Assembly: GCA_003988855.1 (NCBI GenBank) | Contig: QYAI01000008.1 | Location: forward strand, 1-64,000 | Direction of reading: 5' to 3' | DNA from: Arachnopeziza araneosa | Taxonomy: Eukaryota; Ascomycota; Leotiomycetes; Helotiales; Arachnopezizaceae | DNA: 64,000 bases | In this document: in pieces, positions 21,369 to 33,407 of the stretch | How positions within the stretch are numbered: the first letter of the stretch is position 1 | Layout of the letters: the number at the start of each line of letters is the position of its first letter | Program-made: the position numbers and the translations under genes | The notes under the pieces: model-generated | The model's database searches: none | Seen by the model: the letters and a program-made list of their open reading frames with translations, nothing else | What the model was told of the DNA's origin: nothing

Positions 21369-24124
21369 ATGCCTGGCTTCGCAGATTCCTTCTGGTCTTC
21401 GGACTATGCTGGAGGTTTGTTTTGTTCCCCAGAGTCAGGCGCTCTATCTAATACCAATCGTAGGCTTAGGGGTACTCTTCGGCAAGCTTCAGCAAGGCGT
21501 CACGGAAAATCAGCAGATGCTCACGATCGCCCGAATGCGAGCTGAAGCAGAAGACTTGTATGGTATGAAGCTTGGAGAAATAGGTACGGCGACAGATAGA
21601 GTAACTGGTGGCTTCACCCGAGATGATGGTGCTAGCGTGAAGAAGGTTTATAGATCATACAGTCGAACTGGCACAGGAGCTAACATCTCATTTAGGCATA
21701 TGATGGAGTCCGGACAGAGATGGAGGAGGCCGCGAAGAATCACCGCCGGATTGCGCAAAGCATTCGAGATCTAGTTGTCGCCCCTTTCACAAGATGGTGC
21801 GATGCTCACGAATCTCGAGTACAAAACTCCCAGGAGGACCTTCAAGCACGGATTCGATTACACGATAAACAGGCTGAGGTGGCGAAGAAGTTACGGAGCG
21901 TATACTTCCAAAAATGTCGGCTGGTCGAAGACATAGAAGAGGAGAACAAGATGGCATTCCAAGATGCCGAAACAAGTCCCAAGCCAAAGATTCCGGAGAT
22001 CAAGGTGTCCGACCGAGAAGAAGAAGAGGATGAACCCCTTGATATTGGCGATGAGGTTTACCAGCCGGAGCAAGTCAAGAAGATTCTGAAACACATTCTA
22101 TCAACCATTAGGCTAGGCGAAACCAAAGTTCCTATATTAGGTACATACCAGAATACTACCACAGGAGCAGAAATAGTGGAATATTTTCAGAAGTTTATGG
22201 GCGCAACCAGTGTCAGTCATGCTGAGCGCATAGGTCAAGATCTCATCACACATGGCTTCTTACGACTGATTGGAAATGTCGGGAGTATATTTGCGAACAG
22301 CTCAAAAATGAATTATCAATGGAAGCCGAAAGCCTTTCAATGGTCTGGCGTTCCAGAGAGAAAAGTTCCCCCAACTCGGACGTTCTCTCTGGCGTCTAAC
22401 TCCGATACCTTAGAATCCCCTGTCGCCGGAACTGTTAGCGAATATTTAGCTGGATGGAATCCTCTTAACGCAGCACATCCTAATGAAACACCTGGAGATC
22501 GTCTACGAAGAGAAGCTGCTGAAGCTGATGCTAGATATAAGGCAGGCGTTCGAAAGCTGGACCAAATTCGTTGCCAATTGGAGGAGGCGATTATTGAACA
22601 CCTGCGATATTTGGAACGTTGTGAGCTAGACAGATTGAAGGCTATCAAGACAATCATCCTAGACTTCTCGGGCACTATCAGTAATGTAATCCCCAGTTTG
22701 CAATCGACCGTAGACAAGATGATGCTCTACCAAGAGACTATCCAGCCTGCAGGAGATCTCCGATATCTGCTAGAAAGTTACCGAACAGGTGGCTTCGTCC
22801 CGAAAGTTGTTGTTTACGACAGTTACTATAATTCCGCTGACGAGCAAACTTTCGGTGTTGACCTTGAGGCAAGAGCCCGAGCCGATAGAAAGCGAGTTCC
22901 AGCTATCATTACAACTATCTTGACATTCCTTGACAACCGATATCCCGACCTGGAAGGCGACGAAGCCCGACGAAGTGTATGGCTCGTTGATGTGCCTCTG
23001 CACCAGACCCACCGACTTCGGGATGTGCTCAACACAGGCAAAGTCTTCACTGTTGAGAGTTTGGAACCGTACGAAATCCCAATCATTGCGAGTGTTCTCA
23101 AGTTGTATTTGCTTGAACTTCCAGGTATCTTTTACACCGGTTTTACAAAATTATGCTAATCTTTCTAGATTCCTTGGTCTCTTCTCATGTTTACGAAATT
23201 ATGAAAACCATATATTCTACGCCAGCATCTGAATCTACAGACTCGGCACGTATTTCTGTTCTTCAAAACACCCTTCAACAACTACGACTTGCAAATATCG
23301 CAACCCTCGATGCCCTCATGACCCACTTCACGAGACTTATGGAACTTACCTCTGCCGATGAAACTTACACTTCTGCATTAGCGAACGCACTCGCTCCTTG
23401 TGTTTTGAGACCAAAGACGGAGACATCTATGACTATGGAGGAAAGATTCTCTTATCGCTTGATACGGGATTTGTTTGCACATAAAGAAGCCATCTTCACT
23501 GAATTGAAACGCGCCTCTTCCCTCTCACATAGCATGAGTGTTGATACTAGACCACGAGCTATTAGCACCGATGAGAGTAATCGAAAGGCGAATATGGAAG
23601 CACGAGCTCGTGCCATTATCGCAGCTGGAGGTGGATCACGAAGCAGAGCGACCAGTCCAGCTCCGTCCCCACGTGGTCATCGAAGAGATAGGAGCTCTGG
23701 AGGGCCTGAAACAAGATTTCCAATTCAGACTTCACCAACACATCATACTAGAACAGCACAGTCTGCTGTCGCTAGACATAGTCTAGAAGTCCCTAAAGAT
23801 CTAGCTCCAGTATCTGTCGCCGCAGAACCCACGAACGGACCTCCACTGCAAACAATTGCAAATGGAGCTGACACTCCTAAAACTAGTGCAACGTTCTATC
23901 CTGGTATGGATGATGGATTGGATGACATTGGAGTCGAGAAGAGAAACAGCCTGGGACGATCAGGCCATGCTCCTCTTACAAGCAGATTCGCCCCTAGGAA
24001 ACCGGCATACGCTCGGATGAGCCAGGATCAAGGTAAGCGGGACAGTGTGGGCAGTGATGGTGGTGATTATCATGGTGCTGGACGAGTTGGCGTCAGTTTG
24101 ACCGACAAGCCTATGGATGATTGA
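21369..24124 (+). CDS. F-BAR / DEP / RhoGAP protein (Rgd2-like)
   Basis: Exons are 21369-21414, 21464-21645, 21696-23124 and 23169-24124, 870 aa; introns are 44-50 nt. The N-terminal F-BAR region (GVLFGKLQQGVTENQQM, the helical MEEAAKNHRRIAQSIRDLV) is split by a DEP domain at about residues 200-290 (VEYFQKFMGATSVSHAERIG). After a helical return segment comes a RhoGAP domain at about 463-660 (GVDLEARARADRKRVPAIIT, then VYEIMKTIYSTP). The tail is Ser/Pro/Arg-rich and probably disordered. It should bind curved plasma membrane and stimulate GTP hydrolysis by a Rho-type GTPase such as Cdc42 (by analogy to yeast Rgd2). The usual arginine-finger loop G-[IL]-[FY]-R is replaced by WLVDVPLHQTHRLR. Confidence 0.88.
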
Positions 24125-24356
24125 ACTGTATGAGATATACGAATGGCGAGTCAGCGGGAAGGCGTAGATTGAACTGAATGGATTTGTATAATAGGTACGG
24201 AAGGTTCTGGCATGTTGAGGAAACGAATCAATACGGTGGTTGATACCCTTGCAAATTATACTTTATCAATCTGGTTATCCTGGTCGTCACATAGAAACAG
24301 TTTCGAGTCTATGCTTATTTATATCAACCTAAGGAAACAATTGTCTATATCTCTCT

Positions 24357-25526
24357 TCAGCACCATGCATATTTCTCGTTTGCAATCCACGACGGAGATC
24401 CCTTTATGTCAGCTTTCTCATCATTATGCCATAGCAAACTAGCAATACTCTCCTTCTGTCGCTCTTTAAGAACATAACTTATGTTTATTTCCTCAATCAA
24501 ATGTAGAACAAGGTGAGAAGGATTCCACAATTTGACACCACTCAGCTTCCAGTCGGATGCTTCTTTCTGCGCACATTGAATGAGAGATTTCAAGTGGTTT
24601 TGTAATATTTCTTTTCTCTCACCATCAGCTAATTCCACCTCATATTCTTCATTACCTTCCATACAAAGACGGAGAATATAAAGAACGTTTCCATTCTGTG
24701 GCTTTTCAGGATTTTCGTAATACCTATGAGTCCAGACGACCCATAATCTGGCTCCCGGTTCTCCGATGATAGCCCCTTTGGCAGTAGGTACCTTCCCGAA
24801 AAGCTTTCTGCAGTCGAACTCTTCTTTTGCATGATGCCAAAGCATATGTTCATGATCCGGAATGACAGCAAAACAAGGTTTCTGAATACCGAATATTCTT
24901 TTTCGTAGCAGCATCTCATCAATTGTACACAAATCTCCCAGATATCCTGCAACTATAGGGCGTACAGCAGTGGGATAGGATGCATCTGCAGCTGAAAACT
25001 CGACGTGGGAATTTCTTGGAGCCGGATACCATCCGAATTGCGCGTAATACGTATTTCCAATATCAGAATAAAGGATAGAACCAAAGCATCTGACAGTTCC
25101 AACTTGCCACGTTCTAAGCACCACAGCCAGTTCCCCCATCATCCGTCCGCCATAACCACGACCTCGAAACTCAGGATTGGTGAATACACTCGCGACACCA
25201 TGAATCAATCCTTTGGTAACAGTATTTTTACTATTGCTAAGTAAGGTTTGCTTCCGAAATGATTCACATGACGATAGGATCCGGCGGTGATCAGGCTTCT
25301 CATTCTTATCAACGAGTATCCATAGAGTCCCATTTCCGTCCTTGGCTAGAGATGTAGTGAGAAGATATTCCGATTCTTCCAGGTATTCAGACACCGAGAG
25401 GGCATCTCGCCATTCAGAAGAGCTTTGAGTCCAGATCTGGTGGCTCTCCAAGAGAGTAGGATGTGCAAGAGAAAGATCAGGAGAATTTTTGTCCGGTAAT
25501 TTCAACGAGAGATTGAGAGAAGTCAT
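24357..25526 (-). CDS. LYC1: LYC1-like N-acetyltransferase (GNAT fold)
   Basis: Intronless, 389 aa. The N-terminal half contains the acetyl-CoA site of a GNAT domain: GLIHGVASVFTNPEFRGRGYGGRMMGEL, in which the R-G-R-G-Y-G-G loop is the pyrophosphate-binding signature, followed by SDIGNTYYAQFGWYPAP. The C-terminal half (WHHAKEEFDCRKLFGK, later RLWVVWTHRYYENPEK) matches the extra domain seen in LYC1 proteins. In Yarrowia, LYC1 is lysine N6-acetyltransferase, the first step of lysine breakdown; in filamentous fungi this role is inferred only. The 3' end lies 233 nt from the end of the convergent RhoGAP gene. Confidence 0.8.
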   Translation of the reverse strand: MTSLNLSLKLPDKNSPDLSLAHPTLLESHQIWTQSSSEWRDALSVSEYLEESEYLLTTSLAKDGNGTLWILVDKNEKPDHRRILSSCESFRKQTLLSNSKNTVTKGLIHGVASVFTNPEFRGRGYGGRMMGELAVVLRTWQVGTVRCFGSILYSDIGNTYYAQFGWYPAPRNSHVEFSAADASYPTAVRPIVAGYLGDLCTIDEMLLRKRIFGIQKPCFAVIPDHEHMLWHHAKEEFDCRKLFGKVPTAKGAIIGEPGARLWVVWTHRYYENPEKPQNGNVLYILRLCMEGNEEYEVELADGERKEILQNHLKSLIQCAQKEASDWKLSGVKLWNPSHLVLHLIEEINISYVLKERQKESIASLLWHNDEKADIKGSPSWIANEKYAWC

Positions 25527-26099
25527 GCCGAATATTTGAACTTTTTCGTATCACTTCAATGAACTCCCGATCTCGCCGGGCTCTGCCCTCTTCCACGTTG
25601 TTTTCTTGGAAGGATATACATATCACGTGAAAGGTTTAACCGCGATTTAGAGCGAGAGAAATGACGACCTTCCCTCCCGCGTGCAACTTTCAGCTACAAA
25701 ACAAGCAAGAATCCGCTCTAATTTTGGGCTCGTGGCCCGTAGCCACACTGTTGCATGACGATTCCGCCGTCCAAACCCCCATTGCGTATGGTAGCTGTCC
25801 CACTTTACAAGCGGGGGTTCGGAAGAGGTGAGTCTTCCTGCTCTCTTTTTACATGTACCTTTGGACAGTCTTGCCGGTCGCGGCGTATTTGACGTTCGAA
25901 AACCACAATTGAAAGTTTATTGGTGGGACAGAAGAGCTTTTGTGGTTTTCTTTATAAAACGGGAGCTCCCAACTACTTTCTCCTCCCATTTCAGTCTTCA
26001 CACTACCCATAACATTCTGCCGACGAAATTACGAAGGTATACACCATCAGCCGTCTTTTTAGAGCAACATCAAGGTTCTGTATTCTTCACAGAACAATC
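25527..26099. promoter_or_regulatory. Divergent promoter region (LYC1-like / alpha-glucosidase)
   Basis: Spacer between two divergent genes. TATAAAA at 25953-25959 on the plus strand lies about 141 nt before the alpha-glucosidase ATG. GC-rich tracts with CCCCCATTG and GCGGGGG around 25775-25820 could be activator or repressor sites of the carbon-regulation kind, but no exact site is claimed. Confidence 0.45.
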
Positions 26100-27830
26100 A
26101 TGACCGTCAACAATCAAGTTTGGTGGAAAGATGGCGTTGTTTATCAGATATACCCCGCAAGCTTCAAAGACTCGAACAATGATGGTCTCGGTGATATCCC
26201 TGGCATTATTTCTAAAATTGATTACATCAAAGACCTTGGAATCGATATCGTTTGGGTTTCTCCCATGTACGAGTCTCCTCAGCATGATATGGGCTACGAT
26301 ATCTCAGACTATGAATCTGTATACGCACCTTACGGCACCGTTGCAGATATGGAACACCTCATTCAAGCCTGTCATTTGCGGGGTATGCGTCTGATCCTCG
26401 ATCTTGTTGTCAATCATACTTCCGACGAGCACAAATGGTTCCAAGAGTCGAAAAGCTCGAAAGATAACCCAAAACGAGACTGGTATATCTGGCGGCCGGC
26501 AAAGTACGCAGCAGACGGCACCAGAATGCCTCCAAATAACTGGCGAAGCTTTTTCAGTGGCAGTGTATGGGAATGGGATGAACATACCCAGGAGTATTTT
26601 CTTCACCTATTCGCAAAACAGCAACCGGACCTAAATTGGGAGAACGTCAGTACTCGACAGGCAATTTACACTTCTGCGATGGAATTTTGGTTACAGAAAG
26701 GTGTGGATGGCTTCCGCATTGATACTGTGAACATGTATTCTAAAGGTCTTGATTTGCCAAACGCTCCTATCGTCGACGCCGGCATTTTTGAGCAGCCAGC
26801 TGCGGGACTGTTCTGCAATGGACCACGGATGCACGAATTTCTCCGTGAGATGCACTCTCAGGTCTTCTCTAAATACGACACCATGACAGTAGGTGAACTT
26901 CCGCACACTCCAGATCCAGAACATGTCCTTCGTTATGTTGGCTCCGGAGATAAGCAACTGGATATGGTTTTCCAATTTGATATTGTCGACCTCGGCGGCG
27001 GAAAGACCCATAAATACGAATATGAAGATTTCACCTTACCAGAGTTGAAACAGGTCGTCAGCAAGTGGCAGACTTTCATTGAAGGCAGTGATGGTTGGAC
27101 CACTGCGTTCTGTGAGAATCATGATCAGGGCCGCTCGGTTTCTCGGTATACCTCAGATGCACCCGAGTGGCGAGAACGCTCAGCAAAAATGCTAGCGATG
27201 ATGATGTGTGCTATGACTGGCACGCTCTTCGTTTATCAAGGACAAGAGATTGGAATGATTAATGCTCCTGACGACTGGCCAATTGACGACTACAAGGACA
27301 TCGAAAGCATCAACTATTATAAATCAGTGGCTAAGCGCACCAACAACGACCCAAAGGCTACCGGCCATGTTATGAAGAGCATCCAGATCCTTGGAAGAGA
27401 TCATGCTAGATTGCCGATGCAATGGGATGACTCTCCATATGCCGGATTTACGGAGAAGGAAGATGGTGCATGGATGCGAACTCATCCTTCTTACACAGAT
27501 GGCATCAACGCAGCAGAACAAGCCAAAAACCCCTCGTCCGTTCTTAATTTCTGGAGGAAAATGCTCAAGACGAGGAAGAACTACAGTGATATCTTCATTC
27601 ATGGCGCTTTTGAGGAGCATGATATGAAGAATGAGCATACATTCGTATTTGGAAAGAGGCATGGAGCAGATAGGGCTATCGTGGTACTGAATTTCACTGA
27701 TCAAGAACAAGTATTCAAGAGACCAGAAGTGGGCGGAAAGTGGGAGTTCCTTGTTGGGAATGTCGACGGTTTAGATGGTTCTGAGCAAACTCTGCAAGGA
27801 TACGAAGGACGTATCTACCTGGTGAAGTAA
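26100..27830 (+). CDS. Alpha-glucosidase (maltase-type, GH13)
   Basis: Intronless, 576 aa, the normal size for fungal maltases/isomaltases. The (beta/alpha)8 domain starts WWKDGVVYQIYPASFKDSN, and the four GH13 regions are visible: LILDLVVNHTSDEH (I), DGFRIDTVNMYS (II, nucleophile Asp), TVGELPHTPD (III, acid Glu) and FCENHDQGRS (IV, transition-state Asp). The small C-terminal beta domain ends GYEGRIYLVK. No signal peptide, so probably cytoplasmic hydrolysis of imported maltose or related alpha-glucosides. An MFS sugar transporter occurs in the window but 24 kb away, so no clustering is implied. Confidence 0.93.
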   Translation: MTVNNQVWWKDGVVYQIYPASFKDSNNDGLGDIPGIISKIDYIKDLGIDIVWVSPMYESPQHDMGYDISDYESVYAPYGTVADMEHLIQACHLRGMRLILDLVVNHTSDEHKWFQESKSSKDNPKRDWYIWRPAKYAADGTRMPPNNWRSFFSGSVWEWDEHTQEYFLHLFAKQQPDLNWENVSTRQAIYTSAMEFWLQKGVDGFRIDTVNMYSKGLDLPNAPIVDAGIFEQPAAGLFCNGPRMHEFLREMHSQVFSKYDTMTVGELPHTPDPEHVLRYVGSGDKQLDMVFQFDIVDLGGGKTHKYEYEDFTLPELKQVVSKWQTFIEGSDGWTTAFCENHDQGRSVSRYTSDAPEWRERSAKMLAMMMCAMTGTLFVYQGQEIGMINAPDDWPIDDYKDIESINYYKSVAKRTNNDPKATGHVMKSIQILGRDHARLPMQWDDSPYAGFTEKEDGAWMRTHPSYTDGINAAEQAKNPSSVLNFWRKMLKTRKNYSDIFIHGAFEEHDMKNEHTFVFGKRHGADRAIVVLNFTDQEQVFKRPEVGGKWEFLVGNVDGLDGSEQTLQGYEGRIYLVK

Positions 27831-29384
27831 GTTGATGGGTTTAACATAGTTTTAGCGGGTCCTCATTTATTCATTTATATTTCGAATCACCAGGTAATAA
27901 TGTAGCAAGGATCGTTCATTAGGTAGTGATCTAGTATTTCGTTTCTTTTATGGGAAGAGATATTGTTTGCCATAGGACCAGTTCCAGTTGGTTGTAACGA
28001 GCTTGTCGTTTTCAGGGGCTATCCACGTGAGTTAGAGCATGATCTTTGAAATTTCGCAATCACAGAGAAAGCAGAAAATAAAACCTTCTCATTAAAATTC
28101 CTAAAACAATTTTCTTATCAATCATATGTCTGTCCAACTTAAATAATTTTACCAGTTTTTCAAGTGATCATTGCACGTGATCTTAAAATCTCCCCAAGGA
28201 TCTGGGCAGAAATGGAAACGATAGTCGGTGACAACAAGTCGTCTCCTTCATGCAAGAACCCGCAGTACTGCTTTGAAGTAGTACTTTGAATGGTACGATA
28301 ATCACGTATCACGATTATGAATTTCGATATTCTTCAGCTGAAATGCAACGCCAAACCTGGAAGCTTGGCGCTCAAGTGGCGCAAAATTTGCGCTTCGACC
28401 CTGCTCTTTTCCATGCGTCCATCTCCTTTACCATTTTCAGTACCTTTTTGGTTGAAGATACCAGATTGATTCTCGTGGCTCCATGGGCTCACCTCTCACA
28501 AGCTGCAATGTTTGATATGTTGTTTGCTGCTTGCCATTTAGTTTTTACTCCGGAGCACATCATCCTGAGATACAAGACCAAACATGTATGAAGGGTCTGA
28601 GACATGGACCAGGAGCTAATCTCTTCGTTCCAAGACCTTCACCGAGTACTTGGAGGAGCTAGTTGCAGCGGCTGAGTACATCGGTACCCTTCCAGACTTT
28701 GAAATGTCACAGTAGATTTACTTCGGAGGAATTCGCGGCCGAAGTATCTGCCTTGTTGTGAAAGGTTGTCCGCAGCTCCTGCTTGATCAGTACGAGAGAA
28801 CTTCGTACCACGCTCGTACTGTTTAGTCACAGTGCGTTGTATACACTTTGAATTCTTATGTAACGCTATGTTCTGATACAACCGGTACTTGGGCCGGATT
28901 CTGCCTTGCACTTACTTTTTCCAATATCACTCAGCCCTACCCTAATGCTTGATGCTTCTCTGATTGTGGAGGCTGAGAGGCTTAGATAGAAAAAAGATTA
29001 AATTCACATGGGGTCCCATTGAAGCTTTAGCTCATTGGCTCAAAATGGATCTCTATGCGAGTTGAAAAGCAAAAGATGGTTGTGTCTGGCAGGGGGCGCT
29101 ACACATTGTGACGCTTCGGGAACTTCTATCCCTTTCTGATTGACATATAATCAACCGCACGAATGAAAAGTTGTAGCGTGGTCAATGAGCCTCATGGCGT
29201 TCCATTTCCACCTTCTGGATTGCTCAAAATGTAAGCGCGATTTCTTAAACGAGCAGACTATTGATTTTTGGACTTGAGGCTGGGCACTTGGCGCTGAGGT
29301 CTCTCCAAGAAGTCGAAATAAAGTTATAACCTTTTAACATCTCCCGCCTGTAAGTCCAGCTGTTCATACGTTCCTCAATTGAAA
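27831..29384. other. Intergenic, no convincing gene
   Basis: 1.55 kb. One plus-strand frame of 101 codons (28286-28591) contains two hydrophobic stretches but has no recognised motif or splice support, and the following sequence does not extend it. The right end is the promoter of the protease gene. Confidence 0.45.
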
Positions 29385-31475
29385 ATGTCGGCTTCTCTCT
29401 TCGTCGTACTTTCCTTGGGCGCTCTCTCATTAGCTGCAGTCGCTCCACATTCTGTTCCTCATTTTGGGAATGGCACTCTACCCAAACCTGCCCAAACAAA
29501 AGGATCTGGTGTTCTTAGACTTCCTATCACAAGTCATAACCATACAACCAACGGAAAACTGAAGAGACAATCTTCCGATCCACTTTTGAATGTTCACAAT
29601 GCCTACTACATTACTAGTCAGTCTAATCAGAGGCCACCCTTACGTATTTAACTTATATGATTTAGTTGGGCTTGGGACACCCCCCCAACAAGTGAGCGTC
29701 CAAATTGATACTGGGTCTTCGGATTTATGGGTCGATCCAGTGTGTGCCGATTCTAGCTCTCCAAGTTACTGTGCTGCCCAAGGAAGATATGATCCAGACA
29801 CTTCATCTTCTGCGGCTGATGCTGACGAACCATTCTCTATTACCTATGGAACTGGTGATGTGTCAGGCGAGTAAGTTAAAATGAATTTCACATTGTTGAG
29901 CATTTTGTCCGCGTACTACCTAAGTATCCAACGGGCGATGTTTAAGGACTTTGCCTCTGAGTTATTTCAGACGAACAGTAGCTAACTCTCACTTCAGGTA
30001 TTTGACAGATAATATGGTTATGGGAGGTAAATAATTGTTCTCACTCGTGTTTAAATTTTCTAATCGACCATCCAGGCGCGTCTATCGAAGCCCAACAGTT
30101 CGGTTGGGCAACGGAGAGTTCGATCGTTGATATAGGAATTATGGGGATTGGTTTTGGTTATCCACTGCTGTTGGACTACTATAACGTAATTGACGAGCTT
30201 TACGTGCAAGGCATCACAGCTAGCCGCGCATTCAGTGTTGATCTTGCCAGTATTGACGTCGCCGATGGTAAATACTACACTGCTTGTAAACAATATTTAC
30301 TAAATCCATCTAGGAGCGATCATCTTTGGCGGCATCGATACCAAGAAATATATTGGTGCTCTGGAGAAGCGTCCAATCATCCCTTACGCTCAGTCTCCGG
30401 ATGGCTTTCCTAGGTATTGGATCTACATGACGTCTGTCGGAGTTACTATGCCAGGCTCAACGACCTCCGCTATCCTCACGGCGAAGACATACAACCAGGG
30501 AATGTTCCCAGATAGCGGAGCTACATTGTCCCAACTCCCGCCCAACCTCCACGCTGCACTGCTTACGTACTTTCCAAGCGCAGTCAGTCAGGGCAATGGC
30601 GCGTACACGGTTGACTGTGCTTTAAGGAACCAGGCCGGAACCATCGACTTCGGGTTTGGCAACACCATTATTCATGTCAGATTCTATGATTGGATTTGGA
30701 CAGCAGGGTCTCTTTGCTATTTTGGCGGGGTTTCAAATCCGGATACCTTCAGCTTAGGAGGTAAAAACTATACTTCATATAGACTACTCATGCTGACTGA
30801 AGAAAAGATACTTTCATGCGCTCCGCTTACCTGGTATATGATCAAGACAACATGAATGTTTTCGTAGCCCAAGCGGCCGATTGTGGTTCAAACGTGGTTG
30901 CCATTGGATCCGGAGCAAACGCCGTGCCATCAGTTACAGGTGCATGCAAAGCAGCAACCTCCTCTACCTCTGCAAAACCATCCTCCTCCACCAAATCCTC
31001 TTCAAGTTCCAAGTCGACATCATCGAGTAGCAGCAAAGTAACAGCAGTAACAACAACAAGTTCCAAGTCCAGTTCAAAAACTACAACATCCACATCGAAA
31101 CCAACGAGCAGTTCCAGCAAAGCGACTACAACGAGCAGTTCTACAACGAGCAGGTCCAGCAAAACGACTACAACGAGCAGTTCCAGCAAAACGATTACAA
31201 CGAGCAGTTCCAAGGTCACCACAACCAGCAGCTCCGTCAAATCAACATCAACCTCAAAAAGCAGCAGCTCATCAAATAAAACGAGCTCCACCTCTACAAA
31301 ATCCACCTCTACAAAATCCACCTCCACAAAATCTACGTCTACAATAGTGAACGTGCCGGTGTCCACCACATCGTCCGCATGTCGGGTTACAAGCCTGGTG
31401 CCCACTACCGTATACGTAACCGTAACTGCTAGTGCGTCGCATGGAACCTGCACATCTGTGGGTCAGAAATTTTGA
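29385..31475 (+). CDS. Secreted pepsin-like aspartic protease with Ser/Thr-rich tail
   Basis: Six exons: 29385-29616, 29666-29870, 29998-30026, 30076-30267, 30314-30760, 30808-31475, 590 aa. Introns are 46-49 nt except the second (127 nt), and exon 3 is only 29 nt; all junctions keep frame. Signal peptide (LFVVLSLGALSLAAVA), then a propeptide probably cut after LKR at about residue 64. Catalytic motifs are VQIDTGSSDLWV (first Asp) and MFPDSGATLSQLP (second Asp); the flap Tyr lies in SITYGTGDVSGEY. After the catalytic unit comes a tail of about 175 residues that is almost only Ser, Thr and Lys. It ends in a Cys-containing VTASASHGTC segment rather than a clear GPI signal. This resembles the A1 / yapsin-related extracellular proteases; the tail is likely O-glycosylated and wall-associated. 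Confidence 0.87.
31287..31337 (+). repeat. 15-nt coding tandem repeat in the protease tail
   Basis: Three to four near-identical copies of a 15-nt unit (ACCTCTACAAAATCC and variants) encode a repeated Ser-Thr-Lys-Ser-Thr block. It lies within a longer Ser/Thr/Lys-rich imperfect repeat region (about 30960-31340) that probably varies in length between strains. Confidence 0.8.
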
Positions 31476-32330
31476 TTGCATTTAGAAGCGTTGTTTTTTC
31501 AATGTGGGTGGCTTGTGATTGATTTATAGAGCGGGTGGAGCTGAAATTAAGCATTTTTGATCTAATCTGGTAGAATCTGATCAGCACTAGACACTGAGAT
31601 AAATGTAGCGCAAAATTATAAATTATGAATCCGAGTTCTTAGGACTTCACCAGCGAGCCTTGGACTCAAATACAAAACCTGAAGTTTGACTTTCCTTCCT
31701 CTGAGTTATAGCTGACACTTCCCTCGTTTCCCAAGTCTCTGTGAAATAACCGAAGAGCAACCCAAACCCAAACTATGCTGCTCATTCCTCGATACTAGCA
31801 GCATCCACGATGCGACGGTAGTACTCTAAGTAAGAACCTGCATTTCCTTTGATGTGTCAAACAGCAAATCCGCTCATAATATCACACTGCATTCCAACTT
31901 TGCCTTCAGCCATGGGTTAACCTCGACGGAAGGATGTCGCTGTCCTAACTCATCTATCCGCTAAGGTTGAAAGCACACTGCGGGGACCACTGTCATTCTC
32001 GAGAATAGAATCGCGGCGCGATTGATGATTAAGTGAACTTCCAATACGTATTTAGATGGAATATGAAGCTTCAAATGGCTAGGAGAAGGGGATCTGTTGC
32101 TTAACAATTGCTTGCTCACTTCACTTGAAGGGGAAAGGTCAGATTTATCGCGTTGTGGAATGAAAATATCTTCGATTCCATCTGATCAACATAAGCAATG
32201 CTTCGCATGCTTTCCCAAATAGCTTTCAGTAGTGACAGCCATTCCGGCCATCTCAAATCGTCCTGTTCTCTCCATACAAAGATTGCCGTCATGTGAAATT
32301 CGCCTTTTGATCCAACCTACATGATCCCTC
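31476..32330. other. Convergent intergenic region, no gene seen
   Basis: The 3' flanks of the protease (+) and the epimerase-like gene (-). No credible coding sequence. Confidence 0.55.
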
Positions 32331-33407
32331 CTAGCTCCTGGCTGTAATGATTTGTCCACCCTCCCAAGTATCCCCAGGACCGAGCTCAACCCACCCCTTC
32401 ACTGCACCAGCCTCCACACAAATCATTTCTTTGTAACCGTCTTTGGGCGCGAAGTCTGCCAGAGCAGCGGCATCCTCTTTCCATGGGTTCCAAACCACTA
32501 CCTCTGTCATATTGTCCCTCACAATTTCAAATCTCGTCTCTCCCCCCTCCTCAATGGCGACTGCGGAGTCAGGTCCATTGGCTGGGGTATAAACTCGATC
32601 TGTCTTGGATGAGATCTTGACTGGGCCGTCTGGTGAAGTGTTGGTGCTGATTGGTTTGGTGACTTTATCGACGTAGGAGGATGACTCGAGACCTTTCACC
32701 GCTACGGTTGAGATATCCTGCCTACATCAGTATCCTATTCCACAGCTCCCTGAAAAAGTAGACATACCGCGACTTTGAAATATGTGTGCAACAACAACTG
32801 GAAGTCCCAAGCTTTGTCTCCCTCGTTCCTCACAACCATCGATGTAGTCAATCCCTCCTTCCCTAGTGTGACGCTATAGATCAAACTAAAAGCATGCGGC
32901 CAAGCCTTCTTGCTCTCCTCACTTAATTCACTAGGCGAGAGTCCGAAATCAAGCTTCACACTATCGTCGCCTGATGCAAAGGTAGAGGTAGTTTCAGATG
33001 TCGACTTGCCAAGAAACTCCCATCGAGAAGTCCGAGCGAAACCGTGTTGTGGGAGGGCGGCAACCGAGGCGTGGGAGGGATCGGTTCCAAAGACCTGATT
33101 AAGGTCAGAGTCGTTGCGATTGAAATTCTAAGCAGTGGAGGAGGGTGCTTACGGGGAATACCAGCGGGACACCGCCTCTCACAGCCTTGCTCCCATCCAA
33201 CTTCGCGGCCTCACTAAGCCATATCAGCTCCTTGCCTAACTTGTCCTTCCAACTAAGGATGGTAGCGCCGAAGAGCAAGATCTCGATGCTTTCTCCTGAT
33301 GGCAAAGCTGCCGTCACTCGAGAATGGGAATGTGTGATGTTGACTTGAGGTTGGGGTGGTAGCCCTGGCGTTTTGGAGAGGGCGCTTGGCTTCTTGGGGC
33401 GGTCCAT
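32331..33407 (-). CDS. Glucose-6-phosphate 1-epimerase-like (aldose 1-epimerase superfamily)
   Basis: Minus-strand exons are 33407-33153, 33094-32768 and 32717-32331, 322 aa; introns are 58 and 50 nt and in frame. Characteristic blocks are FGATILSWKDKLGKELIWLS, KAVRGGVPLVFPVFGTDPSH, LPQHGFARTSRWEF (His), LLLHTYFKV (second His) and ICVEAGAV (catalytic Glu). The RGGVP...FP signature and missing secretion signal match the D-hexose-6-phosphate epimerase group (yeast YMR099C type) rather than galactose mutarotase. It should interconvert the alpha and beta anomers of glucose 6-phosphate in the cytosol. Confidence 0.9.

Noticed and set aside
28286..28591. 101-codon frame between the alpha-glucosidase and the protease
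   Set aside because: Hydrophobic stretches but no recognisable family, no extension by splicing, and surrounded by non-coding sequence.
28729..28741. GAATTCGCGGCCG, resembling a cloning adaptor
   Set aside because: It is followed by A rather than C, so no NotI site is formed, and flanking sequence is ordinary genomic DNA; chance is more likely than contamination.
30842..31453. 203-codon minus-strand frame rich in Val/Leu/Asp/Glu
   Set aside because: It is the exact antisense of the Ser/Thr/Lys repeat tail of the protease; its composition is the mirror of the repeat and has no motif of its own.
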